DNA of 35,254 bases. Origin: Microcystis aeruginosa LEGE 91341. Lineage in GTDB: Bacteria; Cyanobacteriota; Cyanobacteriia; Cyanobacteriales; Microcystaceae. Shown here in pieces: positions 1-8,318 of the stretch. The stretch is taken from assembly GCF_015206885.1 (NCBI RefSeq), contig NZ_JADEXY010000029.1, positions 1-35,254 of the forward strand. Reading direction: 5' to 3'. A program made the translations under genes and the position numbers. The notes below the pieces were generated by a model. The model was not told the DNA's origin and did no database searches. It was given only the letters and a program-made list of their open reading frames with translations. Every line of letters begins with the position of its first letter. The first letter of the stretch is position 1.

Positions 1-18
1 CGATTACCCCATCTCCCC

Positions 19-39
19 AATTCATAATTCATAATTCAT
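19..39. repeat. Heptamer tandem repeat, 3 x AATTCAT
   Basis: Three exact head-to-tail copies of AATTCAT are followed by a degenerate fourth (AATTCTC). Tandem heptamers (STRR-type repeats) are known between genes in cyanobacteria. The repeat lies just upstream of the cpcF-like gene. No promoter can be picked out with confidence in bases 1-82. Confidence 0.75.
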
Positions 40-82
40 AATTCTCACTCCCCTAACCCCTCATCCCCTCTACTAATAACCA

Positions 83-706
83 ATGCTTCCCACCGTTGAG
101 ACTTTAATTATTGCCGTCGAAAAAGCCGACTCAGCCAATGGGTTACTAACCGCCGTGGAAAACTTAGCCGCCGCCAAAAGTGAAGCGGCAATACCTACCC
201 TCACCGATGTCCTGAAATATAATAACCCTGGTGCCTCCGTGGCAGCCGTAGATGGTTTAATCGCCATCGGCAAAGCGGCGGTTCCCTATTTACTGGCCAA
301 CCTAGACGGTTATAATTATGGGGCGAGAGCTTGGGCAACCCGCGCCCTAGCAGGAATTGGCGATGTGCGAGGATTGGACTTATTACTTGATGCGGCGGTG
401 AGTGATTTTTCCTTTAGCGTGCGGCGAGGGGCGGCTAGGGGCTTAGGAAATATAATTTGGTCTGATTTGGAGGAAAGTCGGGTTTCTGAAGCTCAGAAGG
501 CGGTTTTTACAGCACTGGAGAAACTTTTACAAGGGGATCCAGAGTGGGTGGTTAGATATGCGGCGATCGTCGGATTGCAGGGATTAGGAACTGCAGCGGC
601 GGCATTTCGCGGGGCGATTCGGGAACTTTTAGGACAGATTGGGGAGACAGAAGCGGAAATAGTGGTAAGATTGCGTGCCGATCAAGCTCTGGAACACTTA
701 CAATAA
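83..706 (+). CDS. cpcF: Phycocyanobilin lyase beta subunit, CpcF-like HEAT-repeat protein
   Basis: This 207-residue protein is built almost entirely of alpha-helical HEAT/PBS-lyase repeats. Characteristic CpcF-type stretches are NNPGASVAAVDGL (about residues 48-60), YNYGARAWATRALAGIGD (about 77-94) and SVRRGAARGLGN (about 112-123). Length fits CpcF (about 200-215 residues). In known systems CpcF pairs with CpcE to attach phycocyanobilin to Cys84 of the phycocyanin alpha subunit. No cpcE or cpcBA genes are visible here; the gene stands apart from a phycobilisome operon, as is seen in some cyanobacteria. PecF and IaiH-type relatives share the fold, so the exact bilin or target is inferred. The ATG at 83 gives a full-length first repeat; no strong Shine-Dalgarno is seen. 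Confidence 0.8.
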   Translation: MLPTVETLIIAVEKADSANGLLTAVENLAAAKSEAAIPTLTDVLKYNNPGASVAAVDGLIAIGKAAVPYLLANLDGYNYGARAWATRALAGIGDVRGLDLLLDAAVSDFSFSVRRGAARGLGNIIWSDLEESRVSEAQKAVFTALEKLLQGDPEWVVRYAAIVGLQGLGTAAAAFRGAIRELLGQIGETEAEIVVRLRADQALEHLQ

Positions 707-769
707 GCCTAAGTCACAAAGTAGAAAAACTTATTTCTCTACAGGGAGAAACAATTACACTAACATTCT

Positions 770-1543
770 ATGAAATATTGGCAGGAAATTTTAGCGATCG
801 CTCAACGAATTTTAGTGGAATTAATCCGGCGCGGGCGTAGCTTAATCCTCTGGGGCATTTTCCCGATCCTTGTCCTGCTCTTAAATGGCTATATTATGGC
901 AGAAAAAGGCAAAATTGAGCTTGCCGAGGCTATGGCACTGGCTACTCCTCCCACCCTCGTAGGGGCGGCACTTTTCTTTAGTTGTTTGGGGGGAACCGTG
1001 GCGACGGTAGTAGCAGAAAGGGAACAACAAACGATTAAACGGTTATTTTTATCGCCTTTAAGCGGTGTTTCCTATTTTATCGGCATTTTTCTCGCCCATT
1101 GTGTGATTGCCGCCTGTCAGACGGTTTTAGTTTATTCTATTGCTAAACAGTACGGAGCCAGTTTTAAAGGCTCAATTCCTCTAGAATTATTAATTATTTT
1201 TCTTAGTATCACCGCTTATGTGGGTTTAGGATTTATCCTCGGTACTCAACTGGCGAAAAGAACAGAAGATGTTAATGCTTTGGTGGGAACTTTTGGGGTT
1301 CCTTTATTAATTTTAGGCGGCGTTTTTCTTCCGACTGCTTTATTTCCCGACAATATTCTATCTCTGGCTAAATATAACCCGATCTACCACATGAATGAAG
1401 CTTTAATTGCTGTTTGGGCAAAGGGCGAAAATCTACAAGATATTAGCTCTCATTTTCGCTTTCTCTGTCTTTTTGCCCTAGCTATGGTAGCAGGTGGTTG
1501 GCTTACCTATCGACAAATGTTAAACCTTGAACGCCGATTGTAA
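770..1543 (+). CDS. ABC-2 type transporter permease
   Basis: A 257-residue integral membrane protein with about six hydrophobic segments, the usual topology of ABC-2 permeases. The first transmembrane segment follows a short basic N-terminus (residues about 25-42). The cytoplasmic stretch AEREQQTIKRLFLSPLSG (about residues 82-99) is the family hallmark ('E-[KR]-x-x-G/T-T-hydrophobic-L-x-x-P'). The next gene, 131 bp downstream on the same strand, encodes a matching ATPase, so the two very likely form one exporter. Substrate is not indicated by the sequence. ABC-2 exporters move polysaccharides, lipids, drugs or peptides. The ORF ends directly in a heptamer repeat. Confidence 0.85.
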   Translation: MKYWQEILAIAQRILVELIRRGRSLILWGIFPILVLLLNGYIMAEKGKIELAEAMALATPPTLVGAALFFSCLGGTVATVVAEREQQTIKRLFLSPLSGVSYFIGIFLAHCVIAACQTVLVYSIAKQYGASFKGSIPLELLIIFLSITAYVGLGFILGTQLAKRTEDVNALVGTFGVPLLILGGVFLPTALFPDNILSLAKYNPIYHMNEALIAVWAKGENLQDISSHFRFLCLFALAMVAGGWLTYRQMLNLERRL

Positions 1544-1578
1544 ATCAGTTATCAGTTATCAGTTATCAGTTATCAGTT
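1544..1578. repeat. Heptamer tandem repeat, 5 x ATCAGTT
   Basis: Five exact tandem copies of ATCAGTT begin at the base after the permease stop codon (TAA, 1541-1543). This is a typical cyanobacterial STRR array, a class prone to copy-number change by replication slippage. It sits between the two ABC transporter genes. Confidence 0.9.
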
Positions 1579-1674
1579 AGAAAAGGCAAGAGCATTTATT
1601 AATTTGTCTTCCCATATCTTCCACTCCCTAATCCTGCCTGCTGCCTCCTGACTATCCTTGTTACTTTATTAAAA

Positions 1675-2568
1675 ATGCTGACTATTAGTAATGTCAAAAA
1701 AAATTACGGAAGACGCTTAGTATTAGATCAATTAAACTTTCATATTGAAGCGGGGGAAATTTACGGTTTACTCGGTCCCAATGGTGCGGGAAAAACCACC
1801 ACTATTAACTTAATTTGTAATTTATTAAAACCCTCATCGGGAGAAATTACCTTTAATTATTTGCCAATTTCCAGAGTTACTAAAGAATTAATTGGGGTTG
1901 CACCGCAAGAAAATTTATTGTACAAATCCCTTACTTGTGAGGAAAATCTCAACTTTTTTGCTCAGATTTATGGACTCGATCGCCCCCAGCGTCGTCATCG
2001 GATTAAAGCCAGTTTATCGGCAGTAAATTTGCTTGATCGCGCCCGTAGTCCAGTGGAAACTTTAAGCGGTGGAATGCAGCGCCGGATGAATATTGCTGTG
2101 GCTATTGTTCATCAGCCAAAATTATTAATTCTTGATGAACCAACTACCGGTTTAGATATCGAATCTCGCTATGAAATTTGGGATTTAATCGGAGAATTAC
2201 GGCGCCAGGGAATGACAATTTTATTAACTACCCATCTCCTCGATGAAGCACAGCGTCTCTGTCAACGTATTGGAATTTTAAAACAAGGTCGTATTATTGC
2301 CGAAGGTAATTTAAATCAGCTGCGTCAGCACATTCCCGCGAAAGAAATTATTATCATGGATACCCAGGATCAAGAGGCGGCCATAAATCGAGGGAAACAG
2401 TTAGGATTTACTCCCAAATTTTACGGCAAAGATTTAGCTTTTTGGTTAGATGAACATCTAGAATTAAGCGAGATTATCCAGGCATTCGATGGCATTAATA
2501 TTGATTCTATCGCCCGTCAGACGGTACAGTTAGAACATATTTATATGGAAATTATGAATCAATTTTAA
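1675..2568 (+). CDS. ABC transporter ATP-binding protein (partner of the upstream ABC-2 permease)
   Basis: A 297-residue nucleotide-binding subunit. Motifs in order are Walker A GPNGAGKTT (34-42), Q-loop around APQEN (76-80), signature LSGGMQ (130-135), Walker B LLILDEP (150-156) and H-loop histidine 187 in TTHLLDE. The C-terminal 80 or so residues resemble the extension found in ABC-2-type exporters (CcmA/DrrA/NatA-like architecture). It follows the permease on the same strand after 131 bp that include the heptamer array, so co-transcription is likely. The start ATG at 1675 gives the standard N-terminus (MLTISNVKKNYG). No clear terminator follows. Confidence 0.9.
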   Translation: MLTISNVKKNYGRRLVLDQLNFHIEAGEIYGLLGPNGAGKTTTINLICNLLKPSSGEITFNYLPISRVTKELIGVAPQENLLYKSLTCEENLNFFAQIYGLDRPQRRHRIKASLSAVNLLDRARSPVETLSGGMQRRMNIAVAIVHQPKLLILDEPTTGLDIESRYEIWDLIGELRRQGMTILLTTHLLDEAQRLCQRIGILKQGRIIAEGNLNQLRQHIPAKEIIIMDTQDQEAAINRGKQLGFTPKFYGKDLAFWLDEHLELSEIIQAFDGINIDSIARQTVQLEHIYMEIMNQF

Positions 2569-2686
2569 ACCCGTTTTTGAGAATTAAAGTTGATTATCAT
2601 CATTTTTTCAGTAATTGCCCCCAATTAAGCTAAATCGCCGTTTTTTGCCATCATGATCATCTCTAATTTTTAGGTAGGTTCTATCT

Positions 2687-2964
2687 AGGGCTTGGTGAAT
2701 AAATCTAAAAACCTTGTTGGGTAAAACTTTTAGACTTTTTGTCAATCAAAAAGTACCATATCTGGGAATGATCGGCGGGAAAATTCAGATACTTTTTCCC
2801 TGAAAATTAGGTAATTGACCCCCTCAAAATCGCTAAAATCCTACACCCCACACCCGTTCGGCTGAGCGTTCGACAAAAGCTCACGCGGCCCGACTGAGCT
2901 CGCCGAACGTCCGAATTCTCACTGCCGAGGCCTGCCCCCACGAAAAACTTTTTCAGCAAACCCT
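2687..2964. mobile_element. MITE-like element, 278 bp, TIR AGGGYTTGSTGAA
   Basis: The ends are imperfect inverted repeats: AGGGCTTGGTGAATAAA at 2687 and, read on the minus strand from 2964, AGGGTTTGCTGAAAAAGT. There is no ORF inside. The flanking tetramers are ATCT (2683-2686) and ATAT (2965-2968), which would be a 4-bp target duplication with one change. The same TIR bounds the 160-bp element at 28351-28510, where the 4-bp duplication is exact. The interior has a GC-rich inverted repeat, CGTTCGGC (2855-2862) with GCCGAACG (2902-2909), unlike the surrounding AT-rich DNA. This element fills most of the 2569-3196 gap; the rest holds nothing I can name. Confidence 0.7.
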
Positions 2965-3196
2965 ATATAAGCTTCTCAGACTACCAATACTTCGGATTTG
3001 AGGCATAATTAATTTTTCAAGCAAAAAAAAAATCTAGAAATCAGTTTTTAGGATGGTAAACAAGTTGAATATCGATTTTATTTCTCTTGAATTCCCACTC
3101 TTGACCTCTCAGCCTTCTGATCTTCCAGAAATTTTCCTTGTTGCTGGAGAACTATGATACAATGGCATCAAAAAATAGAGGAAAAAATTTTTTATT

Positions 3197-4135
3197 ATGG
3201 ACAAGGTGTCAACACCAAGCCTATCAATTGTTATTCCGACCCGAGAAGGATTCGCTGACCACTGGTTTAATGCGCTGACCGAGGTCAAGGGAGAAGTAGA
3301 ATTTATCTTGGTTCATCCACCAGGAGCGCCTAAGTATCCCACGTCCGACTCTAGGGTACAGCAAATAGTCAGTCCCTTGCGGGGAGAAATTATTCAACGT
3401 GCCACAGGTTTGATGAATGCTACCGCTCCCTATACATTGACAATTAATTGTGATGAGTATATCAATCCCGACATTTCAGAAATTAGCCGTCAATACTTTT
3501 CCCGATTTCCTGATAGTTGGGTGATGAGACTTAGCCGGAAAGATGTTGAATTTGGTAAAAAAGAAATTCTAGAAGCTCCTTGGCTCTCACCAAAACCCAT
3601 CGAAAAACTAGAAGTTTGTGGTAGGTCTCAAGGTAACTCTAAGCTATACGAACAGGGCAACTACTTATTGGAAATTCCCATTACTCCTATCGATAATAAA
3701 TTTGATGTAATGTGTATTTTTAGAGGGAGGAGAGATCATCGAGGTCCTCATACAGAAAATTTTGACAAGAAGGTTTGGAAAACTTCTATAGTACAGGAAA
3801 CCCTGAAGGATCTGGTGGGGTTAATGCCTTTTATGGGTCCGTTTAAGTATATTCCCTTTTGGTGTCTTGATCGAGTTTTAGGACTAGCTATACAAGCGAA
3901 GTTTTTTGAGCAAGGAAAAGGCAAAATTATTGGTCATCTCTTACCGCTGCCAGAACAAATTCGTATTGAAAATAATCCACCTGAATATATACGATTCAAT
4001 CGTTATGGGGTGCTTTCTGAGCTTTACCTAATCAGACGTTTTCCCCAATACGGATATATGTGGAATCTCGTTGTTCCCGACATATTAAATGTGCCGCGAC
4101 TCTTTATTCGTTCTCGCTTGGGTAAAGAGGTATAA
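3197..4135 (+). CDS. Glycosyltransferase-2-like protein, diverged paralogue
   Basis: The 312-residue protein begins with a GT-A-like strand (SLSIVIPTREGFADHW) and then EFILVHPPG and GLMNATAPYTLTI. This order is shared with the leftward gene at 4209-5132. The two also share the C-terminal IQAKFF, IGH..P.P.QIR and FPQYGY.WNL blocks, so they are clear paralogues converging tail to tail with 73 bp between stops. Where the paralogue has an acidic DDDD motif, expected for metal/nucleotide-sugar binding, this one has NCDEY (about residues 92-96). Either one acidic pair is enough or catalysis has been altered. It sits at the edge of the heptose island and may add a sugar to the same glycan. It has no signal peptide or membrane segment, so it is probably cytoplasmic. 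Confidence 0.65.
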   Translation: MDKVSTPSLSIVIPTREGFADHWFNALTEVKGEVEFILVHPPGAPKYPTSDSRVQQIVSPLRGEIIQRATGLMNATAPYTLTINCDEYINPDISEISRQYFSRFPDSWVMRLSRKDVEFGKKEILEAPWLSPKPIEKLEVCGRSQGNSKLYEQGNYLLEIPITPIDNKFDVMCIFRGRRDHRGPHTENFDKKVWKTSIVQETLKDLVGLMPFMGPFKYIPFWCLDRVLGLAIQAKFFEQGKGKIIGHLLPLPEQIRIENNPPEYIRFNRYGVLSELYLIRRFPQYGYMWNLVVPDILNVPRLFIRSRLGKEV

Positions 4136-4208
4136 AATATCACTCTATCTTTAATCTGTCAAGGAAGTTGAGTATTAAGACTTGCTTCCTATTTTTTAGC
4201 TGTTAACT

Positions 4209-5132
4209 TTAATTTAGCTTTTTAAATATTTGCCTAATTTTAATTTTCACACCGTTGTAAAATTCTTCAAAAAATAGATTCCAAAAGTAGCCATACTGGG
4301 GAAATTGCTTCACTAACAACATCTCCACCAACACTAACAATCGCACTGTTTTTAAGGAATAAGGCCTAACAATATATCTAATTTGACCAGGTTCGGGCAT
4401 CCAATGACCAATACAAGCACCTGTTTGAAAAAATTTGGCTTGAATATATAGTCCGATTGCCCTATCTAATCCCCAAAGAGGCAACCAAGTTAAAAGTTCC
4501 GCCATTCTTGTGCCTTGGAACATTTCTGTGAGAGCTTCTTTAACTGCTGGACTTTTCCAAATTGTATTATTAAAAGGTTCCACATGACTTCCATGAATGT
4601 CTCTTCTCTTAGCGTAGGGCCAGAGAGCAACTTTTATATCAAAATGATTTTCTAGAGGGGCAATGGGAACTTCTACCAAATCCTGATGGGAATCCTCTCT
4701 TTTTCTTGCAATTCTAAGTTGCTCAAGAGAGGGCAATTGCTGCCAAGGTCTTTTAATTTTTTCTTCATCTAAGTAGTCTATTTTTTCTTTAAACAAACGC
4801 AGCATCCAACTCTGAGGAAATTTCTCAAAGTATTCAAGAGTTAGGGATACAACATCCGGATGCACGAAGTCATCATCATCTAAAGCCAGTATATACTGAC
4901 CAGTGGCGTTCATTAAACCGAAGGCTCTTTGAGGTGTTTCTCCTTTGTAGAGACTGTATAAAATTTTTACTCGTGGGTCAGCTATAAAGGCCGCAGTTGT
5001 GCCGGGAGGGTAAACTAAGATAAATTCTATGTTTCCCTGCACGGATACAAGTTGTTGTAACCAATATTCGGAAAAATTTCCGATGGTCGGGCTAACAATA
5101 GATAATATCGGTTGATTGAAACTAGCAAGCAT
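4209..5132 (-). CDS. Glycosyltransferase family 2-like protein
   Basis: A 307-residue protein with an N-terminal GT-A-like fold. LSIVSPTIGNFSEYW is the first Rossmann-like strand. The segment ATGQYILALDDDDFVHPD (about residues 76-93) is a typical GT2 nucleotide-sugar/metal-binding motif with an intact acidic cluster. The second half (IQAKFF, IGHWMPEPGQIR, FPQYGYFWNL) is shared only with the neighbouring paralogue at 3197-4135. It is the last gene of the leftward set gmhA-hddA-hddC-GT, 92 bp after hddC, so a role in transferring heptose or a neighbouring sugar is a reasonable inference. Donor and acceptor cannot be read from the sequence. Confidence 0.75.
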   Translation of the reverse strand: MLASFNQPILSIVSPTIGNFSEYWLQQLVSVQGNIEFILVYPPGTTAAFIADPRVKILYSLYKGETPQRAFGLMNATGQYILALDDDDFVHPDVVSLTLEYFEKFPQSWMLRLFKEKIDYLDEEKIKRPWQQLPSLEQLRIARKREDSHQDLVEVPIAPLENHFDIKVALWPYAKRRDIHGSHVEPFNNTIWKSPAVKEALTEMFQGTRMAELLTWLPLWGLDRAIGLYIQAKFFQTGACIGHWMPEPGQIRYIVRPYSLKTVRLLVLVEMLLVKQFPQYGYFWNLFFEEFYNGVKIKIRQIFKKLN

Positions 5133-5224
5133 TTCTGGTGAATTTATTTAGAAATAATTTGACGATACCAACACAAATTTGCTGAACTTAGGTGACTACC
5201 AAGAATCTCTCAAAAAGATACTTT

Positions 5225-5923
5225 TCAGATGAGAGATGGTAATTCAATTTGACTTTTTTCGTAATCTTGGGGGATACCTATGTCAATAAAATATTCGTCA
5301 GAAATAAAGCCATACATAGAAATTTTCTCGCTATAAACTTTGAGAAAGTCGTCCTCAAAAGAAAATTTTGATGGCAGATCAAAGCCAGACAATATTTTTT
5401 TCCATACACAATATATGCCGCCATTAATATAGCCCTTATCTTGATATTTTTTGGATTCAAACCCGATAATTTTTTGGTCATCGTCTAGGAGAACATTATT
5501 ATAACGATCAAAGTTAGTTAGCGGCTTCAGAGCAACAGTTATCAGGGATTTCTTTTGATTATGTAAATTAATTAAGGCGGATAAATTGACATTAAACAAG
5601 GTATCGCCGTTGACAATTAATGCTTGTTCGGTTTCAATTTTATTTAGTGCCAACTGGATCGCTCCTCCAGTTCCCAATGGTGTATCTTCTATCAGATAAT
5701 TTAGCTCGTATTCCTTGTATTGATCGCCAAAATGATCGATAATTTTCTGATGTTCATAGCCCACAGAAACTAAAAATTTGTTGGTAATTTTTTGAGAGAT
5801 TAGGTAATCTAATAGATATTCTAAAAAAGGCCTGTCGGCAACGGGAGCCATGGGTTTTGGTAAACTGTTGATCACCGACCGTAACCTGGTTCCTAACCCA
5901 CCCGCCAGAATAATTACATCCAT
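5225..5923 (-). CDS. hddC: D-glycero-alpha-D-manno-heptose 1-phosphate guanylyltransferase (HddC-like nucleotidyltransferase)
   Basis: A 232-residue sugar-phosphate nucleotidyltransferase. Visible motifs are the pyrophosphorylase signature LAGGLGTRLRS (about residues 6-16), the substrate lysine region LPKPMAPV (about 21-28), NGDTLF (about 104-109) with the metal-binding Asp, and GYINGGIY. The enzyme would activate heptose 1-phosphate with GTP to give GDP-heptose, the last step of the pathway. Assignment to HddC rather than another NDP-sugar pyrophosphorylase rests on its size and on the adjacent hddA and gmhA genes. It lies 92 bp downstream of hddA on the same strand. Confidence 0.8.
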   Translation of the reverse strand: MDVIILAGGLGTRLRSVINSLPKPMAPVADRPFLEYLLDYLISQKITNKFLVSVGYEHQKIIDHFGDQYKEYELNYLIEDTPLGTGGAIQLALNKIETEQALIVNGDTLFNVNLSALINLHNQKKSLITVALKPLTNFDRYNNVLLDDDQKIIGFESKKYQDKGYINGGIYCVWKKILSGFDLPSKFSFEDDFLKVYSEKISMYGFISDEYFIDIGIPQDYEKSQIELPSLI

Positions 5924-6015
5924 AGATACACCTCAAAAAATTTAATTATTGCCAATCTTTTCAAAACTATTTTTAGGCTTACAGGGATAATCCTGCCCCG
6001 TCGATCCTTGGTTTG

Positions 6016-7041
6016 CTATAATGTCCATGCTTGGGTTCCGTATTTAGTAAAATGAAAATTAATCACTTGGCCTCCTTCTGCTTTCAAAGCTTTTATTACT
6101 TCGATTTTCTTGGTAGGATCGACCATAAAGATAATAAAACCACCGCCACCGGCTCCCGATATTTTGCCTGAATAGGCCCCAGTTTCCCTCGCTACCCGAT
6201 AAATGCGATCAATCTGCGGATTACTAATTAATTTGGATAATTTCTTCTTCGCTTCCCAAGAAGTTCTCAGAATTTCTGCTATGCCCATAAAATCTGATTT
6301 AAGCAGTGCTTCTTTAAAGAGAATTGCCTCTTTTTTGAGTTGATGGGTAGCGGCGATCGCTTGCTCATTTTTTTCTTGGACATTCTGAATTTGATCCTCA
6401 ATTACTTGAGATGAGTAGCGAGAAATGCCTGTATAGTAGAGGATCAGAGAGACTTCCAATTCATTGATCACCCAATTTTTAATCCGCAAAGGATTAACTA
6501 TGACTCGATCTTGTTCATAAAATTCCATAAAATTAAAACCGCCAAAAGTGGCAGCGTACTGATCTTGCTTGCCCCCTAACCAGCCTAGGTCAATTCGTTC
6601 GATCTCGTAGGCTAAATGGGCGATATCATACTCGCCTAGGGGTAATTTTAACAGTTCCACAAAGGCTTTAACTATGGCCACGGCTAGGGTAGAAGAAGAA
6701 CCCAATCCCGAACCAGCCGGCGCATCGGAAAAGGTGGTGATTTGCAGCGGTAAAGGTTGCCCTTGATTAAAGTCTTTAATCAAACGATTATAGACTGCTT
6801 TATGCAGATCGAGAACACCATTATAGGGGAGAGGAAACTGAAGGGTTTCTATTTGTTGTTCTCCTCGATCAGCGGCAACAAAAATGACCTGTTTGTCGGT
6901 AATTTCCGTGACTGTACAGTAGGCATAGAGATCGATAGTAGCGTTGAGAACGTAACCCCCATAAAGACTACAGTAAGGCTCGACATCGGTGCCGCCACCA
7001 CCTAAACCTAATCTTAAAGGAGCTTTGGTTCTGATGATCAT
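6016..7041 (-). CDS. hddA: D-glycero-alpha-D-manno-heptose 7-phosphate kinase (HddA-like, GHMP kinase)
   Basis: A 341-residue GHMP-family kinase. The N-terminus [20 protein letters not shown] is the usual start of HddA-type sugar kinases. The ATP-binding loop is [15 protein letters not shown] (about residues 108-122), and the C-terminal motif is [13 protein letters not shown] (about 292-304). HddA phosphorylates heptose 7-phosphate at C1 in the alpha configuration, which commits the sugar to the GDP-heptose rather than the ADP-heptose branch. It starts 37 bp after the gmhA stop on the same strand, consistent with one operon. Length is normal for the family. Confidence 0.87.
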   Translation of the reverse strand: MIIRTKAPLRLGLGGGGTDVEPYCSLYGGYVLNATIDLYAYCTVTEITDKQVIFVAADRGEQQIETLQFPLPYNGVLDLHKAVYNRLIKDFNQGQPLPLQITTFSDAPAGSGLGSSSTLAVAIVKAFVELLKLPLGEYDIAHLAYEIERIDLGWLGGKQDQYAATFGGFNFMEFYEQDRVIVNPLRIKNWVINELEVSLILYYTGISRYSSQVIEDQIQNVQEKNEQAIAATHQLKKEAILFKEALLKSDFMGIAEILRTSWEAKKKLSKLISNPQIDRIYRVARETGAYSGKISGAGGGGFIIFMVDPTKKIEVIKALKAEGGQVINFHFTKYGTQAWTL

Positions 7042-7078
7042 GGGTATGCTGTTTAGGTTGATTTTTTGCTAGGAGATT

Positions 7079-7714
7079 TTAGTTAGGAAAGAGCGCTTCT
7101 TCGATCGCTAAACAAATAGTATGGAGAACAAAACCATGACCTTCTTGAATGCGAGGGGTACTGGTACTAGGAATCATCAAACAATAATCGGTTTTTTCCT
7201 CTAGAGCTAATCCCTTCGCCCCAGTTAAACCGATGCTAGTGATACCTTTTGCTTGACAAACTTTGAGAGCTTGATGGATATTAGCGGAATTTCCCGAAGT
7301 GGAAATACCGATAAATACATCACCCGGATTACCTTCCGCTTCTATCTGGCGGCTAAAAATATATTCGTAACCATAATCGTTGGCGATCGCTGTTAAACTA
7401 GCGATGTCGCTGTTGAGGATGCGAACCGGTAAAGACTGTCTTTCTTTCAGAAATCGGCCGTGCAGCTCACCGCCAAAATGGATAGCATCGGCGGCACTGC
7501 CTCCATTACCGGCGACTAATACTTTGTGGTTATTGCGATAAGCATTGATACATACTTGGCAAATCTCTTGGATTTTTTCTAGATATTTTGTCTCGGTTAG
7601 TAGGTTTTTTTTCAGGTTATAAGCCTCCTCCAATTCAGTCTTGATTAAAATTGACAGAGACGGATCACTCTGGAAACCATCTAATTTTTTGTTTGATTTT
7701 TCCACCATCGGCAT
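7079..7714 (-). CDS. gmhA: Sedoheptulose 7-phosphate isomerase
   Basis: A 211-residue SIS-domain isomerase. The stretch VLVAGNGGSAADAIHFGGEL (about residues 65-84) is the GmhA substrate-binding loop. ISTSGNSANI and the C-terminal helix with RIQEGHGFVLHTICLAIE (the HxxxH-like active-site region) are also present. It converts sedoheptulose 7-phosphate to D-glycero-D-manno-heptose 7-phosphate, the first step of nucleotide-heptose synthesis, in the cytoplasm. It is the first gene of the leftward set and diverges from gmhB across about 600 bp of non-coding DNA. A second in-frame ATG lies two codons in; the two choices differ trivially. Confidence 0.92.
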   Translation of the reverse strand: MPMVEKSNKKLDGFQSDPSLSILIKTELEEAYNLKKNLLTETKYLEKIQEICQVCINAYRNNHKVLVAGNGGSAADAIHFGGELHGRFLKERQSLPVRILNSDIASLTAIANDYGYEYIFSRQIEAEGNPGDVFIGISTSGNSANIHQALKVCQAKGITSIGLTGAKGLALEEKTDYCLMIPSTSTPRIQEGHGFVLHTICLAIEEALFPN

Positions 7715-8008
7715 AGGTTTGATTTTTCCAATTTTTATTAGTTGAATAAATTTAACTCTCAGTCATTCTGTCATTGACATTGAATAGTATTAAAAGATCA
7801 GAATCGCTCTCCATTAATTGAGCATAAAACCCCTAGCACGGTAGAATTGATCACGGGACAAGAAAAACAGGCTAATGATAGTTCTAGAAAAACCTAGAGC
7901 GATCGAGTTAAAAGAGTGATCTTTTGCCAGTTATTCTGGGAATATACCACAAACGCCCCAACCTTAGCACAATTTGTTTTGTTTGTAAATAAACTTTTGA
8001 TCTATTCT

Positions 8009-8068
8009 GGCCGAGACGAGGGATTTCTGAACGGGGGGTTCAACCCTTGCCAGTCTCGGCCTTTTGTT
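8009..8068 (+). terminator. Terminator-like or structured RNA element in the gmhA-gmhB spacer
   Basis: A perfect 9-bp inverted repeat, GGCCGAGAC (8009-8017) and GTCTCGGCC (8053-8061), encloses 35 nt and is followed at once by TTTTGTTT. Inside, AGGG/CCCT and GAAC/GTTC can pair around a G-run, making a long hairpin with internal loops. The stem plus T-tract looks like a Rho-independent terminator on the plus strand, but the nearest annotated plus gene upstream is 3.9 kb away. It could therefore end or form a short unannotated RNA, or act in the gmhB leader. The rest of 7715-8318 holds two TATAAT boxes (8111-8116, 8141-8146) without convincing -35 partners. Confidence 0.5.
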
Positions 8069-8318
8069 TGGCTGGACAAAAATGTTAACAATTCATGACA
8101 ATACTGCTGATATAATCAAAAGTCCAAAGGCCTGACGGCGTATAATATGCCCTGATTGCTATACTCTGACATCTAGATAGTAAAGAGAAGCAATTTAGCC
8201 GAGAAAACTAGCACAAATCGCGACAATCCCTCGAATTTTGTCTGTCCATCGGTTCAAGCTCTCGTCCCTGACAGAAGAACTGAGAATTCTAGTCCCCGAC
8301 TCGAAAAAGTCCAACATA

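Noticed and set aside
1544-1578. Heptamer array as a CRISPR-like repeat
   Set aside because: Units are contiguous with no spacers, and no cas gene is present.
2687-2965. Reading the 278-bp element as a TA-duplicating (IS630/Tc1-type) MITE
   Set aside because: TA does flank it, but the empty/filled comparison at 28.3 kb with the same ends shows a 4-bp AATT duplication, so the element more likely starts at AGGG.
7916-8098. 60-codon open frame across the gmhA-gmhB spacer
   Set aside because: It overlaps the 9-bp stem structure, has no Shine-Dalgarno and no protein-like composition. The RNA-structure reading is better.
8238-8318. TTG-initiated longer form of gmhB
   Set aside because: The added 27 residues precede an already extended N-terminus and show no family resemblance. 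The ATG at 8319 is simpler.
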